Program-made: the position numbers and the translations under genes
Notes under the pieces: model-generated
The model's database searches: none
What the model was told of the DNA's origin: nothing
Seen by the model: the letters and a program-made list of their open reading frames with translations, nothing else
Shown: in pieces, positions 52,112 through 60,289 of the stretch
Layout: each line of letters opens with the position of its first letter
Position numbering within the stretch: the stretch's first letter is position 1
NCBI RefSeq assembly: GCF_000024925.1
Contig: NC_013521.1
Location: forward strand, 1,426,001 to 1,490,000
DNA length: 64,000 bases
Direction: 5' to 3'
Source of the DNA: Sanguibacter keddieii DSM 10542
GTDB lineage: Bacteria > Actinomycetota > Actinomycetes > Actinomycetales > Cellulomonadaceae

Positions 52112-53899
52112 CTACTGCTCCTCGTGCCCGAGGTCGAGCCCGTCCACGAAGACCGGCACCTCGTCGAGGCCGTCGAGGGTCAGCACCAGCACGGTGTTGC
52201 GTCCGGGCACCAGGAGCGGCCCCGGGACGTAGAGCGTCTGCTGCGGGCCGGCGCTCCAGTAGCGGCCGAGGTTGAAGCCGTTGACCCACACGACACCCTT
52301 GCCCAGGCGCGCGGCCGACAGGAAGAGGTCGGCCGGCTCGTCGAGCTCGATGCTGCCGGACACGAAGGCCGGCCCGGCCACGGCGCCGCCCTTGACCACG
52401 GGAGCGCCGACCGCCCGGACGGCGTCGACGAGCGGGGTCACGTCGTCGAGGTCCAGCGGCAGGATCTCCCACCCGGTGACCTCGGCGCCCCCGACCGTCA
52501 CGGGCCCGACGAGCCCCTTGTGCTCGCCCAGGCGCGGACCGTAGTTCACCCGCCCCTGGTCCTCGACGAGGAGGGTGAGCAGGGCCTCCGGGCCGCCGGG
52601 GAGCGTCAGCGTCCGCTCGTGCCGGGCCCGGTCGAGGGTGCCCACCGGCGCCCGGTCGAGCAGCGCGAGCGCCCGGTCGCGGACCTCGCCGACCGACAGG
52701 ACCCGCTCCTGCGCGGCCGCGAGCGTCGTGCGGTACAGCGCGAAGCCCGTGAACGAGTCGACCTCGTCGGTCGTCGGGACGTGCTCGGACGCCGTCCACG
52801 ACCCGAGCCGCTCGGCGGCGTCGAGCACGGGGAGCGAGAACTCCAGCTCGACCGTCGGGAGGGGCGCCGGCCTGCGCTCGGGCAGCGGCTCGTCGGGCAC
52901 CGGTGCGTACCGGGCGATCACCTCGCGGAAGGCGAAGAACTTCTCCGTCGGGTAGCCGTCCTCGGCGAGCGGGGCGTCGTAGTCGTACGAGGTGGTCGTC
53001 GGCTGGTAGACGCCCTTGTCGTTCGCTCCGCTCGTGAAGCCGAAGTTCGTGCCGCCGTGGAACATGTAGATGTTGACCGACGCCCCGGCGGCGAGCAGCT
53101 CGTCGAGCTCGCGGGCCGCGTCCTGCGCCGACGTGGTGTGGTGGTGCGCACCCCAGTGGTCGAACCACCCGTCCCAGAACTCCGCGCACATGAGCGGACC
53201 CGTCGGCTGGTGCTCGCGCAGGGTCGCGAGCCGCTCGGCGCTGCGGGACCCGAAGGACCCCGTCCGGTGCAGCCCGTCGATGCTCCCGTCGGCGAGCATG
53301 GTGCCGCTCGGCTGGTCGATGCTGGTCAGCGGCACCGTGATGCCGTGCGACCGGGTGAGCGCCATGAGCTTCTCGAGGTACACGTGGTCGGAGCCGTACG
53401 CGCCGTACTCGTTCTCGACCTGCACCAGCACCACCGGCCCGCCGCGGTCCACCTGGAACGGCGCCACGAGGTCGAGGACCGTCCCGAGGTACTCCGAGAC
53501 CGCCTCCATGTAGAGGGGCTCGTCGCGTCGCACGCCGACCGCAGGGTCGCGGAACAGCCAGCCCGGGAGCCCGCCGTTGTCCCACTCCGCGCAGATGTAC
53601 GGCCCGGGGCGGACGATCGCGAGCATGCCCTCGGCCTCGACCAGCCGCAGGAACCGCTCGAGGTCGAGCGCGCCGTCCGTCCGGAACTCCCCGCGCTGCG
53701 GCGCGTGCGCGTTCCACGGCACGTAGGTCTCGATGGTGTTGAGGCCCATGAGGCGGGCCTTGTGGATCCGGTCGGCCCACAGGTCCGGGTGGACCCTGAA
53801 GTAGTGCAGCGCCCCCGAGAGGATGCGGAAGGGCTTGCCGTCGAGGAGGAAGTCGGTCTCGCCGATCTCCATGGACCGGGGCGCAGTCGTGCCGGTCAT
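52112..53899 (-). CDS. Beta-galactosidase, glycoside hydrolase family 35
   Basis: 595 residues. The barrel opens LLDGKPFRILSGALHYFRVHP and contains acid/base E164 in VENEYGAYG and nucleophile E240 in MCAEFWDGWFDHWG; GGTNFGF and a C-terminal jelly-roll (VWVNGFNLGRYW) complete the GH35 layout. It releases terminal beta-galactose from oligosaccharides. No signal peptide, so cytoplasmic, acting on imported sugars. Its start overlaps the stop of the F420/PPOX gene by 4 bases, an odd pairing. Confidence 0.94.
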   Translation of the reverse strand: MTGTTAPRSMEIGETDFLLDGKPFRILSGALHYFRVHPDLWADRIHKARLMGLNTIETYVPWNAHAPQRGEFRTDGALDLERFLRLVEAEGMLAIVRPGPYICAEWDNGGLPGWLFRDPAVGVRRDEPLYMEAVSEYLGTVLDLVAPFQVDRGGPVVLVQVENEYGAYGSDHVYLEKLMALTRSHGITVPLTSIDQPSGTMLADGSIDGLHRTGSFGSRSAERLATLREHQPTGPLMCAEFWDGWFDHWGAHHHTTSAQDAARELDELLAAGASVNIYMFHGGTNFGFTSGANDKGVYQPTTTSYDYDAPLAEDGYPTEKFFAFREVIARYAPVPDEPLPERRPAPLPTVELEFSLPVLDAAERLGSWTASEHVPTTDEVDSFTGFALYRTTLAAAQERVLSVGEVRDRALALLDRAPVGTLDRARHERTLTLPGGPEALLTLLVEDQGRVNYGPRLGEHKGLVGPVTVGGAEVTGWEILPLDLDDVTPLVDAVRAVGAPVVKGGAVAGPAFVSGSIELDEPADLFLSAARLGKGVVWVNGFNLGRYWSAGPQQTLYVPGPLLVPGRNTVLVLTLDGLDEVPVFVDGLDLGHEEQ

Positions 53900-54357
53900 G
53901 CGAGCCGCGCCGGGAAGCCGCCCGAGGCGAGCGGGCCCCACGAGGTGATGGTCACCCGGATGAGCGACTTGTCCTGCGCGCGCATCGCGTCGCGGTACTC
54001 GTCCCAGTCCGGGTGCTCCCCGGCGATCACCCGGAAGTACTCGACGAGCGGCTCCAGGGCCGCGGGCATGTCGAGCACCTCGGCGGTCCCGTCGACCTGC
54101 ACGTACGGGCCGTCCCAGTCGTCGGACAGGATGCAGAGGGTGACGCGGGCGTCGCGGCGGGCGTTGGCCGCCTTCGCGCGCTCCGGGTAGGTCGACACCA
54201 CGACCCGGCCCTCGGCGTCGAGGCCGCAGGCGACCGGCGACGTCTGCAGCGAGCCGTCCTTCTTGTAGGTGGTGAGTATCGCGCGGTGGCGCGGACGGAC
54301 GAAGTCGAGCAGCTGCTCGCGGGTGGCGCGCTCGGCGCGCGCGACGGTTCTGGCCAT
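53896..54357 (-). CDS. PPOX-class F420-dependent oxidoreductase
   Basis: 153 residues, split-barrel flavin fold. RPRHRAILTTYKKDGSLQTSPVAC at the N-terminus (key: R, DG and SPV), GRVVVSTYPERAKAANARRD and VTLCILSDDWDGPYVQVDG match the F420-binding PPOX group. Such proteins reduce biliverdin, quinones or other substrates; one known branch is F420-dependent biliverdin reductase, of interest because a biliverdin-binding phytochrome is encoded nearby, but this is only a hint. First gene of an operon with GH35. Confidence 0.83.
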   Translation of the reverse strand: MARTVARAERATREQLLDFVRPRHRAILTTYKKDGSLQTSPVACGLDAEGRVVVSTYPERAKAANARRDARVTLCILSDDWDGPYVQVDGTAEVLDMPAALEPLVEYFRVIAGEHPDWDEYRDAMRAQDKSLIRVTITSWGPLASGGFPARLA

Positions 54358-54483
54358 GCGACGAGCCTGCCCGGAACGACGCGCCGGGGCAAGCGCTCTC
54401 ACCAGCGTCTCAGCAGCACAGGCGCCTCTCCGGAACCCCGCGCAGCGCCCCTCGCGCACCCTGCGCGGAGGGCACCTCCACGT

Positions 54484-54489
54484 TAGGAT
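54484..54489 (+). promoter_or_regulatory. Candidate -10 element for lsr2
   Basis: TAGGAT fits TANNNT and would give a leader of about 45 bases. A perfect 8-base-arm hairpin (54438-54468) lies just upstream. Confidence 0.35.
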
Positions 54490-54539
54490 CGGTGGGCTCC
54501 TCAGTCCGGGGAGCGGCAGGACAGGCTGGGAGAGCACGC

Positions 54540-54872
54540 GTGGCACAACACACCAAGGTCGTCCTGACAGACGACGTCGACGGGGGCCCCGCGACCGAGA
54601 CCGTGCGCTTCGGCGTGGACGGCGTCGAGTACGAGATCGACCTCGCCGCGGGCAACGCCCGCGCGCTGCGCGACCTCCTCGACGGACCCGTGCGCCACGG
54701 CCGCAAGGTCGGCTCCCTCGGCTCCACCCGTACCTTCACCCGCGTCGTCACCGACTACGACCCCACCGCCCTGCGCGCCTGGGCCGGGGCCCGCGGCATC
54801 GAGGTGCCCACCGACGGACGCAGCCGGATCCCGGACGACGTCGTCGCCCAGTACCGCGCTGCGGGGAACTGA
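54540..54872 (+). CDS. lsr2: Lsr2-family nucleoid-associated protein
   Basis: 110 residues. N-terminal dimerisation strands (KVVLTDDVDGG, ETVRFGVDGVEYEIDL) then NARALRDLL and a C-terminal AT-hook-like helix region (LRAWAGARGIEVPTDGRSRIP) ending VVAQYRAA. The Arg-Gly-Arg type minor-groove motif appears here as D-G-R. Lsr2 binds AT-rich DNA and silences foreign genes in actinomycetes. GGGAGA precedes the GTG. The next gene starts at its stop. Confidence 0.92.
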   Translation: MAQHTKVVLTDDVDGGPATETVRFGVDGVEYEIDLAAGNARALRDLLDGPVRHGRKVGSLGSTRTFTRVVTDYDPTALRAWAGARGIEVPTDGRSRIPDDVVAQYRAAGN

Positions 54873-56779
54873 TGTCGGCAGCGCTCGACTCGGTCCGCCG
54901 CTGGTTCGCCCACCTTCCCGTCCCGGCGCGGTGGGTCCGGTACACCCTCCTCTCCGTCCTCGCCGTGCTCTCCTGCCTCTGGTTCGGCCTCACGACGGCC
55001 TCGACCGAGGCCAGCCTCGGCCCGCACAACGCACGCTACGAGGTGACCACCAGCTCTCTCGTCACGGTCGACCTCGGGCCCCTCGGCACCGTCCAGCTCG
55101 AGTCCCCGCTCCCGCTGATGCTCGGTGTCCGGGTGACCATCGAGGAGATCCCCGCAGACCTCACGGCCGTCGACTCGGCGACGACCCTCAACGCGCTCGC
55201 GGGCGACGTCGACGGCTACCTGCAGTTCTTCTCCGGCCCTGACGCCACGATCTCGTACGTCGCACGCGAGCTGCTGACCGACGCCGCGTGGCGTGCCGCC
55301 GGTGCGCTCGGCGCGCTGCTGGTGGTCGGGGGAGCGGGCTACCTGGCGCTCGGTGCTACGAGGCGCCGCGAGCTCGGCGAGCCGCTCGCCCGTTCGACCG
55401 TGCTCGTCGCGAGCGGCGTCGCGGTCGCGCTCGTGGTCTCGACCGTCGTGGTCACCAGCCGGGCCAGCACCGCCCTCGACCGGGTCGACGCGCAGGCGTC
55501 GCCGGTCTTCGTCGGTACGGCTCTCGAGGGGGCGCGCATCACCGGGCGCCTGTCGGGGGTCATCGACACCTATGGCGGCCAGCTGGTCGACGTGTACCGC
55601 TCCAACGAGTCCTTCTACGAGACGGCCGACCGCAACCTCGTGACGGCCTGGGCCGACCGCGAGGCCCTCGACGAGCAGCGGACCGCGCTGCTGTGGGACA
55701 ACGGGGTCTCGGGACGCGCCGAGCTGCTCGCCTCGGCCGCCGGGGAGGATGCGGGCGAGGGTGACGGGGCGTCGTCCGACGAGACGTCGACCGACCCGGG
55801 CTCCGACCCGAGCAGCGCCGACGCCGACGCGGGCAGCGGCGAGGAGGGGGCCGACGTGACCTCCGAGCCGACGCCGAGCACGGAGCCGTCCGACCCGGAC
55901 GACGTCGTGACGATGCTCATGGTCTCGGACCTGCACTGCAACACGGGCATGAGCCCGCTCATCACGACCGCGGCGACGCTCTCCGGCGCGTCGATCGTCA
56001 TCAACGGCGGCGACTCGACCATCAACGGCACGGCCGTCGAGCGCTTCTGCGTCGACTCCTTCGTCAACGCCGTCCCGGACGGCGCCGCGTCGGTCCAGTC
56101 GGACGGCAACCACGACAGCTCGATCACCTCGGACCAGGCCCGAGCGGCGGGCTCGACCGTGCTCGACGGGTCGGTCGTCGAGATCGACGGCGTCCGGTTC
56201 CTCGGCGACTCCGACCCCAAGGAGACCCGGATCGGTCAGGAGTCCGTCTCCGTCGCCGGCGAGACCTACGAGGAGGCCGGGACCCGGCTGCGGGACGTCG
56301 CCTGCGCCGAGGACGACCCCGCCGACATCCTGCTCATCCACACCCCGGGCGTCGGAGAGCCCGTCATGGCCTCGGGCTGCGTGCCCGTCCAGCTGTCGGG
56401 GCACATGCACTACCGCTCCGGTCCGCTGCAGTTCGGCAAGGGGATCCGGTACATCAGCTCGACGACGGCGGGAGCCGCCTCGGGCCAGCCGACCATCGGC
56501 CCGCTGAACGGCACGGCGGAGATGACCGTCTTCCGCTTCGACCGCGAGCGTCGCGTGATGCTCGACTACCGCGTGATCGCGGTCCAGCCGGACCGCTCGG
56601 TCCAGGTCGGCGAGCGCATGGCCTTCCCGCCGCGGCCCGCCGCCGCGAGCGGCGGCTCGGCCTCGAGCGCGACTGACGCGCCGACCGACGCTGCCACCGA
56701 CGCGTCGACCGACGTGCCGGGGGACACCCCGACGGCGCCGGCCAGCACCGGTCCCGAGGACGAGGCCGGCACGGACTGA
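54872..56779 (+). CDS. Membrane-anchored metallophosphoesterase
   Basis: 635 residues. Membrane helices at about 25-45, 145-162 and 175-195, then a Ser/Asp/Glu-rich linker (about 300-345) and a calcineurin-like phosphoesterase domain with D353-LH-355, GGD at 379-381, GNHD at 412-415 and GHMH at 510-513. A Thr/Asp-rich tail (DAPTDAATDAST) ends the protein. The catalytic domain should lie outside. Substrate unknown. It overlaps the lsr2 stop by 1 base, an unexplained pairing. Confidence 0.85.
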   Translation: MSAALDSVRRWFAHLPVPARWVRYTLLSVLAVLSCLWFGLTTASTEASLGPHNARYEVTTSSLVTVDLGPLGTVQLESPLPLMLGVRVTIEEIPADLTAVDSATTLNALAGDVDGYLQFFSGPDATISYVARELLTDAAWRAAGALGALLVVGGAGYLALGATRRRELGEPLARSTVLVASGVAVALVVSTVVVTSRASTALDRVDAQASPVFVGTALEGARITGRLSGVIDTYGGQLVDVYRSNESFYETADRNLVTAWADREALDEQRTALLWDNGVSGRAELLASAAGEDAGEGDGASSDETSTDPGSDPSSADADAGSGEEGADVTSEPTPSTEPSDPDDVVTMLMVSDLHCNTGMSPLITTAATLSGASIVINGGDSTINGTAVERFCVDSFVNAVPDGAASVQSDGNHDSSITSDQARAAGSTVLDGSVVEIDGVRFLGDSDPKETRIGQESVSVAGETYEEAGTRLRDVACAEDDPADILLIHTPGVGEPVMASGCVPVQLSGHMHYRSGPLQFGKGIRYISSTTAGAASGQPTIGPLNGTAEMTVFRFDRERRVMLDYRVIAVQPDRSVQVGERMAFPPRPAAASGGSASSATDAPTDAATDASTDVPGDTPTAPASTGPEDEAGTD

Positions 56780-56791
56780 CCTGGTCGTCCT

Positions 56792-56823
56792 CCCGCGGTG
56801 CGCGTCAGGGTGCGCACCGCGGG
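56792..56823 (+). terminator. Terminator after the metallophosphoesterase gene
   Basis: Perfect 12-base arms (56792-56803 and 56812-56823) with an 8-base loop, 12 bases past the stop. Confidence 0.7.
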
Positions 56824-56861
56824 GACGGTCGCGCCGCGAACTAGACAACCCACCTGTCCGG

Positions 56862-57866
56862 ATGCGAAAGTTCGGTATGCCGAACTTCAAGATTCGACGG
56901 GCCGTGGTCGCCGCGGTGGTCGCCAGCCTCGGGCTCCTCGCCACCGCTGCCTGCGCGCCGACCTCGAGCCCTCGTGAGGAGGCCGGGGACCGGCTCCTGG
57001 TGCTCACCACCTTCACCGTGATCGCGGACATCGCCCGCGAGGTGGGCGGCGAGCACGTCTACGTCGAGTCGGTCACCAAGGTCGGCGCCGAGATCCACGG
57101 CTACGAGCCCACGCCGGACGACCTGCGCCGCGCAGCGGACGCCGACATCATCCTCGAGAACGGGCTCGGGCTCGAGGCCTGGTTCGAGCGCTTCGTGGCG
57201 GGCCTCGACGTCCCCACGGTCACGCTGTCCGACGGTGTCGAGCCGCTGCCCATCGTCGAGTCCGCCGGGACCGAGGGAGAGTCCCTGCCCGACGACGTCG
57301 CGGGCTCGCCCAACCCCCACGCCTGGATGTCACCCGAGGTGGGCGCGCAGTACGCGCGCACCACCGCGGAGGCCCTCGCGGAGGCCGACCCCGACAACGC
57401 GGCGGACTACCGGGCGAACGCCGAGCGCTATGCCGACGAGCTGCTCGCCATCGGGGAGACCCTCTCCGAGGCCCTCGAGCAGATCCCGCAGGAGGCACGG
57501 GTGCTCGTCACCTGCGAGGGAGCGTTCTCGTACCTCGCCCGCGACGCAGGCCTCGACGAGGTCTACCTCTGGCCTGTCAATGTCGACGGCCAGGCCAGCC
57601 CGCGCCGCATGGAGGCCGCGATCTCCGCGGTGCGTGACCGCGAGGTCCCCGCCGTGTTCTGCGAGTCCACGGTCTCGGCCGACGCCCAGAAGCAGGTGGC
57701 GCGCGAGTCGGGCTCGACCTACGCCGGGGTGCTCTACGTCGACTCGCTCTCCGAGCCGGACGGTCCGGTCCCCACCTACAAGGACCTGCTGACGCACGAC
57801 GTCGAGGTCATCATCGCCGGGCTCACCGGCACCCCGCTCCCGGACGCCCAGGAGGTCGGACGGTGA
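56862..57866 (+). CDS. Manganese/iron-type ABC transporter substrate-binding lipoprotein
   Basis: 334 residues. The signal peptide ends LLATAAC, a lipoprotein cleavage site. Metal ligands: H79 in EIHGYEPTP, H153 in NPHAWMSP, the Glu in TCEGAFSYLARDAG and the Asp in YVDSLSEPDG. Glu in place of the third His is typical of manganese or iron receptors rather than zinc ones. It delivers metal to the permease at 58648. A perfect inverted repeat overlaps codons 3-9, so the true start may be the ATG at 56877. Confidence 0.9.
   Translation: MRKFGMPNFKIRRAVVAAVVASLGLLATAACAPTSSPREEAGDRLLVLTTFTVIADIAREVGGEHVYVESVTKVGAEIHGYEPTPDDLRRAADADIILENGLGLEAWFERFVAGLDVPTVTLSDGVEPLPIVESAGTEGESLPDDVAGSPNPHAWMSPEVGAQYARTTAEALAEADPDNAADYRANAERYADELLAIGETLSEALEQIPQEARVLVTCEGAFSYLARDAGLDEVYLWPVNVDGQASPRRMEAAISAVRDREVPAVFCESTVSADAQKQVARESGSTYAGVLYVDSLSEPDGPVPTYKDLLTHDVEVIIAGLTGTPLPDAQEVGR
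56868..56887. promoter_or_regulatory. Candidate DtxR/MntR operator at the start of the metal transport operon
   Basis: AAGTTCGG and CCGAACTT are perfect 8-base arms with a 4-base centre. The dyad covers the start codon region of the first gene, where a DtxR-family repressor would block initiation. Confidence 0.6.
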
Positions 57867-58651
57867 GCGCCCGCCGCCAGCGCACGCAGGAGTGGTCGTC
57901 CAGCGCCGACGCCGTGGTCGTCGACTCCCTGAGCTACACCTACCCCTCGCCGTCCGGTCGCGGACGTGCCGCCCGCCCGGCCCTCGACCAGGCCTCGCTC
58001 ACGGTGCGCGCGGGGTCGATCACCGGGCTCGTCGGCGTCAACGGCGCCGGCAAGTCGACCGTCTTCAAGGCGCTCATGGGCATCGTCGAGCCTGAGGGCG
58101 GCCGGCTGAGCATCCTCGGCCAGCCGCCCCAGGTCGCCCGTCGTGCCGGCCTCGTCGGGTACGTCCCGCAGGCCGAGGAGATCGACGACACCTTCCCGCT
58201 CACCGTCCGTGACGTCGTGTCCATGGGGCGCTACGGCCGTCTCGGGACCACGCGGCGGCTCGGCCGCACCGACCGGGCCGCGGTCGACGCCGCGCTCGCC
58301 CAGGTGCAGCTCACCGAGCTCGCCGACCGGCAGATCGGCCGGCTCTCCGGCGGTCAGCGCCGCCGCGTCTTCGTCGCCCGCAGCCTGTGCCAGGAGGCCC
58401 AGGTGCTCCTGCTCGACGAGCCCTTCGCCGGGGTCGACCGCCGGTCCGAGGCGCTCGTCGTCGGGGTCCTGCGGGACCTCGTCGCCCGCGGCGGCGCCGT
58501 GCTGGTCTCCACCCACGACCTCGTCGCGCTCCCTGCCCTCGCCGACCACGTGGTGCTCGTGCACCACACCGTGCTCGCCGCCGGTCCTCCCGGCGACGTG
58601 CTCACCGCCGAGAACCTCGCGCGTGCCTTCGGCGGGGAGGAGACCCGATGA
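57863..58651 (+). CDS. Manganese/iron-type ABC transporter ATP-binding protein
   Basis: 262 residues. Walker A GVNGAGKST, signature LSGGQRRRV, Walker B LLLLDEPFAGVD and the H-loop STHDLVALP are all intact. YVPQAEEIDDTFPLTV is the usual Q-loop stretch of metal-uptake ATPases. It powers uptake by the permease encoded next. GTG start overlaps the receptor stop by 4 bases and its stop overlaps the permease start. Confidence 0.92.
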   Translation: MSARRQRTQEWSSSADAVVVDSLSYTYPSPSGRGRAARPALDQASLTVRAGSITGLVGVNGAGKSTVFKALMGIVEPEGGRLSILGQPPQVARRAGLVGYVPQAEEIDDTFPLTVRDVVSMGRYGRLGTTRRLGRTDRAAVDAALAQVQLTELADRQIGRLSGGQRRRVFVARSLCQEAQVLLLDEPFAGVDRRSEALVVGVLRDLVARGGAVLVSTHDLVALPALADHVVLVHHTVLAAGPPGDVLTAENLARAFGGEETR

Positions 58652-59478
58652 CCGTCCTCACCTTTTTGACCGACCCCTTCGCCTACGAGTTCATGCAGCG
58701 CTCGCTGCTCGTCACGGTCGTCGCGAGCATCGTCTGCGCGCTGCTCAGCTGCTGGCTCGTCCTCATCGGCTGGTCGCTCCTCGGCGACGCCGTCTCCCAC
58801 GCGGTCCTGCCGGGCGTCGTGCTCTCGTACGTGGTGGGGATCCCGTTCGCCGCCGGGGCCCTCGTCTTCGGGTTCGGCGCGGTGGCCCTCATCGGCGCGG
58901 TCCGGGACACCACGCGCCTCAAGGAGGACGCGGTCATCGGCGTGGTCTTCACCTCGCTGTTCGCGCTCGGGATCGTCCTGGTCTCGGTGACCCCCAGCCA
59001 CATCGACCTCACGCACATCTTGTTCGGCAACCTGCTCGGGGTGACCGACCTCGACATCGGGCAGGTCCTGGTCCTGGGCACCCTCACCGCCGTGGTGCTC
59101 GTGGTGAAGCGCCGCGACCTCACGCTGCTCGCCTTCGACCCCGTGCACGCCCACGCCATCGGGCTCTCGCCGCGGCGCCTGCGCGCCCTGCTGCTCGCGG
59201 CCCTCGCCGTCACGGTGGTCGTCGCGCTGCAGGCCGTCGGCGTGATCCTCGTGGTCGCGATGGTCATCACGCCCGGCGCGACGGCCTTCCTGCTCACGGA
59301 CCGCATCTCGCGGATGCTCGTCGTCGCCCCCGTGGTCGCGGCGCTCTGCGCGGTCGCCGGGATGTACGCGAGCTATTACCTCGACGCGTCGAGCGCCGGG
59401 ATGATCGTCCTCGCCCAGGGGCTCGCCTTCGGGCTGGCCTACGCGGCGACCTGGCGCAGCCGCAGCCGGCGGGCGTGA
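58648..59478 (+). CDS. Manganese/iron-type ABC transporter permease (ABC-3 family)
   Basis: 276 residues, eight to nine helices. WSLLGDAVSHAVLPGVVLSY near residue 45 is the ABC-3 motif, and FDPVHAHAIGLSP and MVITPGATAFLLTDR follow. It forms the membrane channel of the importer, as a homodimer. The genes are in the order receptor, ATPase, permease, then a regulator after a terminator. Confidence 0.92.
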   Translation: MTVLTFLTDPFAYEFMQRSLLVTVVASIVCALLSCWLVLIGWSLLGDAVSHAVLPGVVLSYVVGIPFAAGALVFGFGAVALIGAVRDTTRLKEDAVIGVVFTSLFALGIVLVSVTPSHIDLTHILFGNLLGVTDLDIGQVLVLGTLTAVVLVVKRRDLTLLAFDPVHAHAIGLSPRRLRALLLAALAVTVVVALQAVGVILVVAMVITPGATAFLLTDRISRMLVVAPVVAALCAVAGMYASYYLDASSAGMIVLAQGLAFGLAYAATWRSRSRRA

Positions 59479-59512
59479 TGGAGGTCTCAGGGTGCCGGCC
59501 GAGACCGTCCCA

Positions 59513-59546
59513 GAACCGCAGGAGCGCCTCGTGAGGCGCGCGGTTC
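59513..59546 (+). terminator. Terminator after the metal ABC operon
   Basis: A two-part hairpin: outer 7-base arms GAACCGC/GCGGTTC and inner 7-base arms GCGCCTC/GAGGCGC, with a 4-base bulge on the left side. It separates the operon from the regulator gene. Confidence 0.6.
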
Positions 59547-59584
59547 CGCGCGAGACGGCCGTCCGCACGCCGGCGACGGTGCCC

Positions 59585-59590
59585 TAGGCT
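59585..59590 (+). promoter_or_regulatory. Candidate leaderless -10 element for the DtxR-family gene
   Basis: TAGGCT ends 6 bases before the GTG at 59597. Confidence 0.45.
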
Positions 59591-59596
59591 GGTCCG

Positions 59597-60289
59597 GTGA
59601 CAGGTGAACTCGAGCTGACCTCCGTGGCGCAGGACTATCTCAAGGTGGTCTGGAGCGCCCAGGAGTGGTCGGACGAGCCCGTCACCACCAAGCTGCTCGC
59701 CGAGCGCATCGGCGTCGGGGCCTCCACGGTCTCCGAGACGGTCCGGCGGCTGTCGGCCCAGGGGCTGCTCGAGCACCCGCGCTACGGCTCGGTCGAGCTG
59801 ACGGACCTCGGGCGCGCGCACGCCCTGCAGATCGTGCGGCGCCACCGGCTCATCGAGACCTTCCTCGTGTCCGAGCTCGGGTACACCTGGGACGAGGTGC
59901 ACGACGAGGCCGAGGTCCTCGAGCACGCCGTCTCCGACCTCATGGTCGACCGCATCGACGCCCGCCTCGGGCACCCGGTCCGCGACCCGCACGGCGACCC
60001 GATCCCCGCGCCCGACGGCAGCGTCCCGACGCCGCCCGCGGTGACGCTCGCCGTGCTCGACGCCGGGACCACGGGCTCGGTCGCGCGCATCTCTGACGCG
60101 GACGGCGAGGTGCTCCGGTACTTCGCCGACCTCGGCTTCGGTCTCGACGCCCGCCTGCGGGTGGTCGAGCGCCGCGACTTCGCCGGTGTCCTGTGCATCG
60201 AGTGGGCACCGGCCGACGCCCCCGGGTCGACCAGCACGGTCGACCTCGGGCTCCGGGCCGCCGACGCGGTCTGGGTCGTGACCGAGTGA
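59597..60289 (+). CDS. DtxR/MntR-family metal-responsive repressor
   Basis: 230 residues. N-terminal winged helix AQDYLKVVWSAQEW, TTKLLAERIGVGASTVSETVRRLSAQGLLEH; then the dimerisation domain with metal ligands in RHRLIETFLVSELGYTWDEVHDEAEVLEHAVSD (key: the His, Glu and Asp there) and a C-terminal SH3-like FeoA domain. It should repress metal-uptake genes when metal is plentiful, most simply the importer just upstream through the dyad at 56868. MntR-like role is inferred from context. The MFS gene overlaps its stop. Confidence 0.88.
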   Translation: MTGELELTSVAQDYLKVVWSAQEWSDEPVTTKLLAERIGVGASTVSETVRRLSAQGLLEHPRYGSVELTDLGRAHALQIVRRHRLIETFLVSELGYTWDEVHDEAEVLEHAVSDLMVDRIDARLGHPVRDPHGDPIPAPDGSVPTPPAVTLAVLDAGTTGSVARISDADGEVLRYFADLGFGLDARLRVVERRDFAGVLCIEWAPADAPGSTSTVDLGLRAADAVWVVTE

